Source: Streptomyces fungicidicus
GTDB lineage: Bacteria; Actinomycetota; Actinomycetes; Streptomycetales; Streptomycetaceae
Reading direction: 5' to 3'
Assembly: GCF_003665435.1 (NCBI RefSeq)
Contig: NZ_CP023408.1
Span: forward strand, 310,001 to 374,000
Length of the DNA: 64,000 nucleotides
Made by a program: the position numbers and the translations under genes
Notes under the pieces: model-generated
The model's input: the letters and a program-made list of their open reading frames with translations, nothing else
What the model was told of the DNA's origin: nothing
Database searches by the model: none
Part shown: in pieces, positions 60,815 through 64,000 of the stretch
Layout of the letters: each line of letters starts with the position of its first letter
How positions within the stretch are numbered: the first letter of the stretch is position 1

Positions 60815-62383
60815 ATGACCGCACCCCGGCCCACCGGCGCGTACGACGCCGTCATCGTCGGCGGAGGCCACAACGGCCTCGTCGCCGCCGCCTACCTCGC
60901 CCGCGCCGGCCGCTCCGTGCTGGTGCTGGAGCGGCTGGACCACACCGGCGGGGCGGCGGTGTCCACCCGCCCGTTCACCGGGGTCGACGCCCGGCTGTCC
61001 CGGTACTCCTACCTGGTCAGCCTGCTGCCCAGGAAGATCGTCGACGACCTCGGCCTCGACGTCCGGCTGCGCACCCGCGACATCTCCTCGTACACCCCCG
61101 CCGAACGCGACGGACGCCCCACCGGGCTGCTCGTCGGCGGCGGCGAGCGGCGTACCCGCGAGGCGTTCGCCCGGCTGACCGGCTCCGACGACGAGTACCG
61201 GGCCTGGCAGCGCTTCTACGACATGACCGGCCGGGTCGCCCGCGGCGTCTTCCCGACCCTCACCGAACCCCTGCCCACCCGCGACGAACTGCGCCGCGCC
61301 GTCGGCGACGAGGAGGCCTGGCGGACCCTCTTCGAGGAACCCCTCGGCGTCGCCGTCGAGGAGCGCTTCACCGACGACCTGGTGCGCGGTGTCGTCCTCA
61401 CCGACGCCCTCATCGGCACCTTCGCCGACGCCCACGACCCCACCCTGAGGCAGAACCGCTGCTTCCTCTACCACGTCATCGGCGGCGGCACCGGCGCCTG
61501 GGACGTGCCCGTCGGAGGCATGGGCGCCCTCACCGACGCGCTGGCCGGTGCCGCGCGCGCCGCCGGAGCGGTCGTCGCCACCGGCCACGAGGCGGTGCGC
61601 GTCAAGACCGACGGCCGCACGGCCGAGGTCACCCACCGCTCGGCCGGCGGCGAGGGCGTCGCCGCGGCGCGGCACGTCCTGGTCAACGCCTCCCCGCGGG
61701 AACTCGCCAGGCTCACCGGCGACACGCCCCCGCCGCCCGCCGAGGGCGCCCAGCTCAAGGTGAACATGCTGCTCGAGCGGCTGCCCCGGCTGCGCGACAC
61801 CTCCGTCGACCCGCGCGAGGCGTTCGCCGGGACCTTCCACATCTCCGAGGGGTACGGGCAGCTGGCCGCCGCGTACGACCGGGCCGCCGCCGGCGAGCTG
61901 CCGTCCGCCCCGCCCTCCGAGATCTACTGCCACTCGCTCACCGACCCCACGATCCTCGGCCCGGACCTGGCCGCGCGGGGCTACCAGACGCTCACCCTTT
62001 TCGGACTGCACACCCCCGCCCGGCTGTTCGAGCGGGACAACGACGCCGTACGCGAGGAACTCCTGAAGTCGACGCTCGCCCAGCTCGACGCCCATCTGGC
62101 CGAACCGCTCGCCGACTGCCTGGCCACCGACGCCGACGGACGGCCCTGCCTGGAGGCGCGGTCCCCGCTGGACCTGGAGCGCGACCTCGGACTGCCCGGC
62201 GGCAACATCTTCCACCGCGAACTGTCCTGGCCCTACGCCCAGGAGGGCACCGGCCGCTGGGGCGTGGAGACCCGGCACGCCAACGTCCTGCTGTGCGGCG
62301 CGGGCGCGGTGCGCGGCGGCGGGGTGAGCGGGGTGCCGGGGCACAACGCGGCCATGGCGGTGCTGGAGGCGGGGGAGGGCTGA
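60815..62383 (+). CDS. FAD-dependent phytoene-desaturase-like oxidoreductase
   Basis: 522 aa. N-terminal Rossmann FAD motif (DAVIVGGGHNGLVAAAYLAR...LVLERLDHTGGAAVSTRPF) and the C-terminal FAD-binding motif NVLLCGAGAVRGGGVSGVPG; IGGGTGAWDVPVGGMGALTD is typical of the NAD(P)/FAD oxidoreductases in the carotenoid desaturase/isomerase group (CrtI-like, COG1233). No carotenoid genes are nearby, so the substrate is unknown. ATG 60815 follows GAAGGACC. It is 49 bp after the kinase gene on the same strand. Confidence 0.88.
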   Translation: MTAPRPTGAYDAVIVGGGHNGLVAAAYLARAGRSVLVLERLDHTGGAAVSTRPFTGVDARLSRYSYLVSLLPRKIVDDLGLDVRLRTRDISSYTPAERDGRPTGLLVGGGERRTREAFARLTGSDDEYRAWQRFYDMTGRVARGVFPTLTEPLPTRDELRRAVGDEEAWRTLFEEPLGVAVEERFTDDLVRGVVLTDALIGTFADAHDPTLRQNRCFLYHVIGGGTGAWDVPVGGMGALTDALAGAARAAGAVVATGHEAVRVKTDGRTAEVTHRSAGGEGVAAARHVLVNASPRELARLTGDTPPPPAEGAQLKVNMLLERLPRLRDTSVDPREAFAGTFHISEGYGQLAAAYDRAAAGELPSAPPSEIYCHSLTDPTILGPDLAARGYQTLTLFGLHTPARLFERDNDAVREELLKSTLAQLDAHLAEPLADCLATDADGRPCLEARSPLDLERDLGLPGGNIFHRELSWPYAQEGTGRWGVETRHANVLLCGAGAVRGGGVSGVPGHNAAMAVLEAGEG

Positions 62384-62396
62384 CCCGCCGCCCCGC

Positions 62397-64000
62397 TCAG
62401 CCGTCCGACCGGGTCCAGCCCTCCGCCCGGACCCGTGCCGCGTCCGCCCGGCGGCCGTCGTCGAAGAGCCGGCCGTCCGGCGTCCCGACGCGCAGCGCGT
62501 CGACGTAGGCGCCGCGTCCGACGTACAGCCGGTCCGTGGTGTACCGCCAGCGCAGGGCGAGAGCGGGCGCGGCGGGGAGCGCCGCGCCGACTTCGTGCCA
62601 GACCCGGCCCGACCAGCCGGTGGCCGTGCCCGCCGGGTGCGGCTCCGGCTGCCCGCCCGGCCGGCTCGTGGTGAACGGCACCGCCCGCCAGCTGGTGCCG
62701 CCGTCCGCGGAGGCCTCCAGGGCCAGGACGTCGGCGCCGGGCTCCGTGTCCCACCACAGGGCGCAGCGCAGCCGTGCCGCGCCGGACGAGGTGTCCAGCG
62801 CGGGCAGAGTGAGCGTCGCGGTCGCCGAACCGGCCATCCCGGAGAACCACGCCGTGCGCCCCCGCGCGGGCCGGACCGGCACCGCGCGGGCCAGCTGATT
62901 CGCCGCGGCCACCCGGGGAGCCGACCCGGAGCGCCAGCCGCGCACCGGGTGCACGGAGTTGCCCAGCACCACGAGGAACGAGTCGGTCGTCGGGTCGAGC
63001 ACCAGCGAGGTCCCGGTGAAGCCGGTGTGGCCCGCGGTGCGCGGGGTGGCCATCGCGCCCATGTACCAGTGCTGGTACAGCTCGAAGCCCAGACCGTGCT
63101 CGTCGCCGGGGAAGGCGGTGTTGAAGTCGGTGAACATCAGCTCCACCGACTCCGGGGCGAGGATCCGCTCCCGGCCGTAGGCGCCGCCGTTGAGCAGGGT
63201 CCGCCCGAGGACCGCCAGGTCCCAGGCGCTCGAGAACACGCCCGCGTGCCCGGCGACGCCGCCCAGGCTGTGGGCGTTCTCGTCGTGCACCTCGCCCCAC
63301 ACCAGGCCCCGGTCGAGCCCGGACCACGGCCTGCGGGCGTCCTCGGTGGCCGCGATCCCCGGCTTCCAGGAGGCGGGAGGGTTGTAGCGGGTGCGGCGCA
63401 TGCCCAGCGGGCCGGTGATCTCCTCGGCCAGCAGGGTGTCGAGGGAGCGGCCGGTGACCTCCTCCAGGACCAGCTGGAGCGAGATCAGGTTGAGGTCCGA
63501 GTACAGATAGGCGGTTCCGGGCGGACTGGCCGGCTTCTCGTCGTAGACCAGCCGCACCTTCTCCTCGTACGTCGGCGCGGCGTACAGCGGGATCCAGGAG
63601 CGGAAACCGGAGGTGTGGGTGAGCAGCTGACGGATGGTGACGTCCTGCTTGCCCGCGCGGCCGAAGTCCGGCAGGTACGAGGCGACCGCCGCCTCCAGCT
63701 CCAGCGCGCCCCGCTCGATCTGCTGCACGGCGAGGATCGAGGTGAACAGCTTGGAGACCGAGGCCAGGTCGAAGACGGTGTCCTCGGCCATGGGGATCTG
63801 CTGCTCCGCCGGGAACTCGACACCGGTGTCGGTTTTCTCGTCGTACGCGCTGTAGCGCACCGCCATGCCGATGGGACGGTGCAGCGCGACCGTGCCGCCG
63901 CGCCCGGCGAGCAGCACGGCGCCCGCGTACCAGGGGTGCTCGGGGGACGGGGCGAGGAACGCCTCGGCGTCGGTGACGAGTTGCCGCAGCGGGGCGGAGA
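62397..64000 (-). CDS. Serine hydrolase of the beta-lactamase/class C PBP family, partial (5' end beyond window)
   Basis: Open frame from the window edge through TGA at 62397, at least 534 residues. Catalytic SxxK in FDLASVSKLFTSILA, the Tyr motif YLYSDLNLISL, and LLTHTSGFRSW typical of the beta-lactamase-fold esterases/peptidases; HTGFTGTSLVLDP is the third conserved box. The C-terminal about 150 residues (TATLTLPALDTSSGAARLRC, LRWRYTTDRLYVGRGAYVDA) form a beta-sandwich-like accessory domain, suggesting an exported enzyme. The start and any signal peptide lie outside the window. Confidence 0.88.
   Translation of the reverse strand, partial: SAPLRQLVTDAEAFLAPSPEHPWYAGAVLLAGRGGTVALHRPIGMAVRYSAYDEKTDTGVEFPAEQQIPMAEDTVFDLASVSKLFTSILAVQQIERGALELEAAVASYLPDFGRAGKQDVTIRQLLTHTSGFRSWIPLYAAPTYEEKVRLVYDEKPASPPGTAYLYSDLNLISLQLVLEEVTGRSLDTLLAEEITGPLGMRRTRYNPPASWKPGIAATEDARRPWSGLDRGLVWGEVHDENAHSLGGVAGHAGVFSSAWDLAVLGRTLLNGGAYGRERILAPESVELMFTDFNTAFPGDEHGLGFELYQHWYMGAMATPRTAGHTGFTGTSLVLDPTTDSFLVVLGNSVHPVRGWRSGSAPRVAAANQLARAVPVRPARGRTAWFSGMAGSATATLTLPALDTSSGAARLRCALWWDTEPGADVLALEASADGGTSWRAVPFTTSRPGGQPEPHPAGTATGWSGRVWHEVGAALPAAPALALRWRYTTDRLYVGRGAYVDALRVGTPDGRLFDDGRRADAARVRAEGWTRSDG

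Overview
High-GC (roughly 73%) actinobacterial DNA, almost certainly Streptomyces. The signs are strong third-position G/C bias, many GTG starts, ATGA/GTGA start-stop overlaps, and Streptomyces-type families (DUF6479, SigE-family sigma, DUF1918, SpoIIE phosphatase with a HATPase domain). There is no rRNA, tRNA, phage, insertion sequence or CRISPR array.

Bases 1 to about 43250 look like a hypoxia/dormancy island comparable to the S. coelicolor OsdR (DevR/DosR-like) region. On the left is a 2-oxoacid dehydrogenase set (E2, E1beta, E1alpha) coupled to acetate-CoA ligase. Next come five two-domain universal stress proteins (USPs), interspersed with a flavodoxin-fold protein, a DUF4389 membrane protein, a GH65 phosphorylase, a P1B-5 metal ATPase with a C-terminal hemerythrin domain, pyruvate phosphate dikinase, a PAS/SpoIIE regulator, a CBS-BON protein and a solitary ctaD. 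A surface/envelope stretch (polysaccharide deacetylase, DMT exporter, MGDG-synthase-like glycosyltransferase, BrkB/YihY protein) leads to a SigB/SigF-type sigma factor, divergent from a DevR/OsdR-like response regulator. That regulator is followed by narK and narGHJI. A DUF1918-Xre-flavin fusion, a second CBS-BON protein and a stand-alone cyclic-nucleotide-binding protein close this part. A 14-bp palindrome, GGGCCG-NN-CGGCCC, with the 6-2-6 geometry of the mycobacterial DosR box, recurs in the key promoters (acs/USP, ppdK, USP, osdR, narK, cNMP protein). It is my leading candidate for the binding site that ties the island together.

Bases 43232-46622 form a small BlaI-type regulon. blaI and an M56 peptidase gene lie among a TatA-like gene, a TerB-like gene and a Spo0M-like gene. 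Each of the three promoter regions carries a CTAC...GTAG inverted repeat.

Bases 46744-51726 hold four CNNM/CorC-type (hemolysin-like) transport proteins in two tightly coupled pairs. Each pair is preceded by a short Pro/Asp-containing open reading frame whose stop codon overlaps the start of the first CNNM gene. These look like translated leaders that sense an ion or translation state.

From 51753 to the end are housekeeping or accessory genes: a Cys-motif hypothetical, CapA, an envelope glycosyltransferase pair, a SigE-family sigma with a putative anti-sigma, DUF6479, a 12-Cys copper-storage-like four-helix protein, a Ser/Thr kinase with eight 42-residue TPR units, a carotenoid-desaturase-like FAD oxidoreductase, and the 3' part of a serine hydrolase. 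Imperfect tandem GC-rich repeats occur inside the 3' end of the sigma gene (about 30.09-30.49 kb) and next to capA (52.31-52.55 kb).
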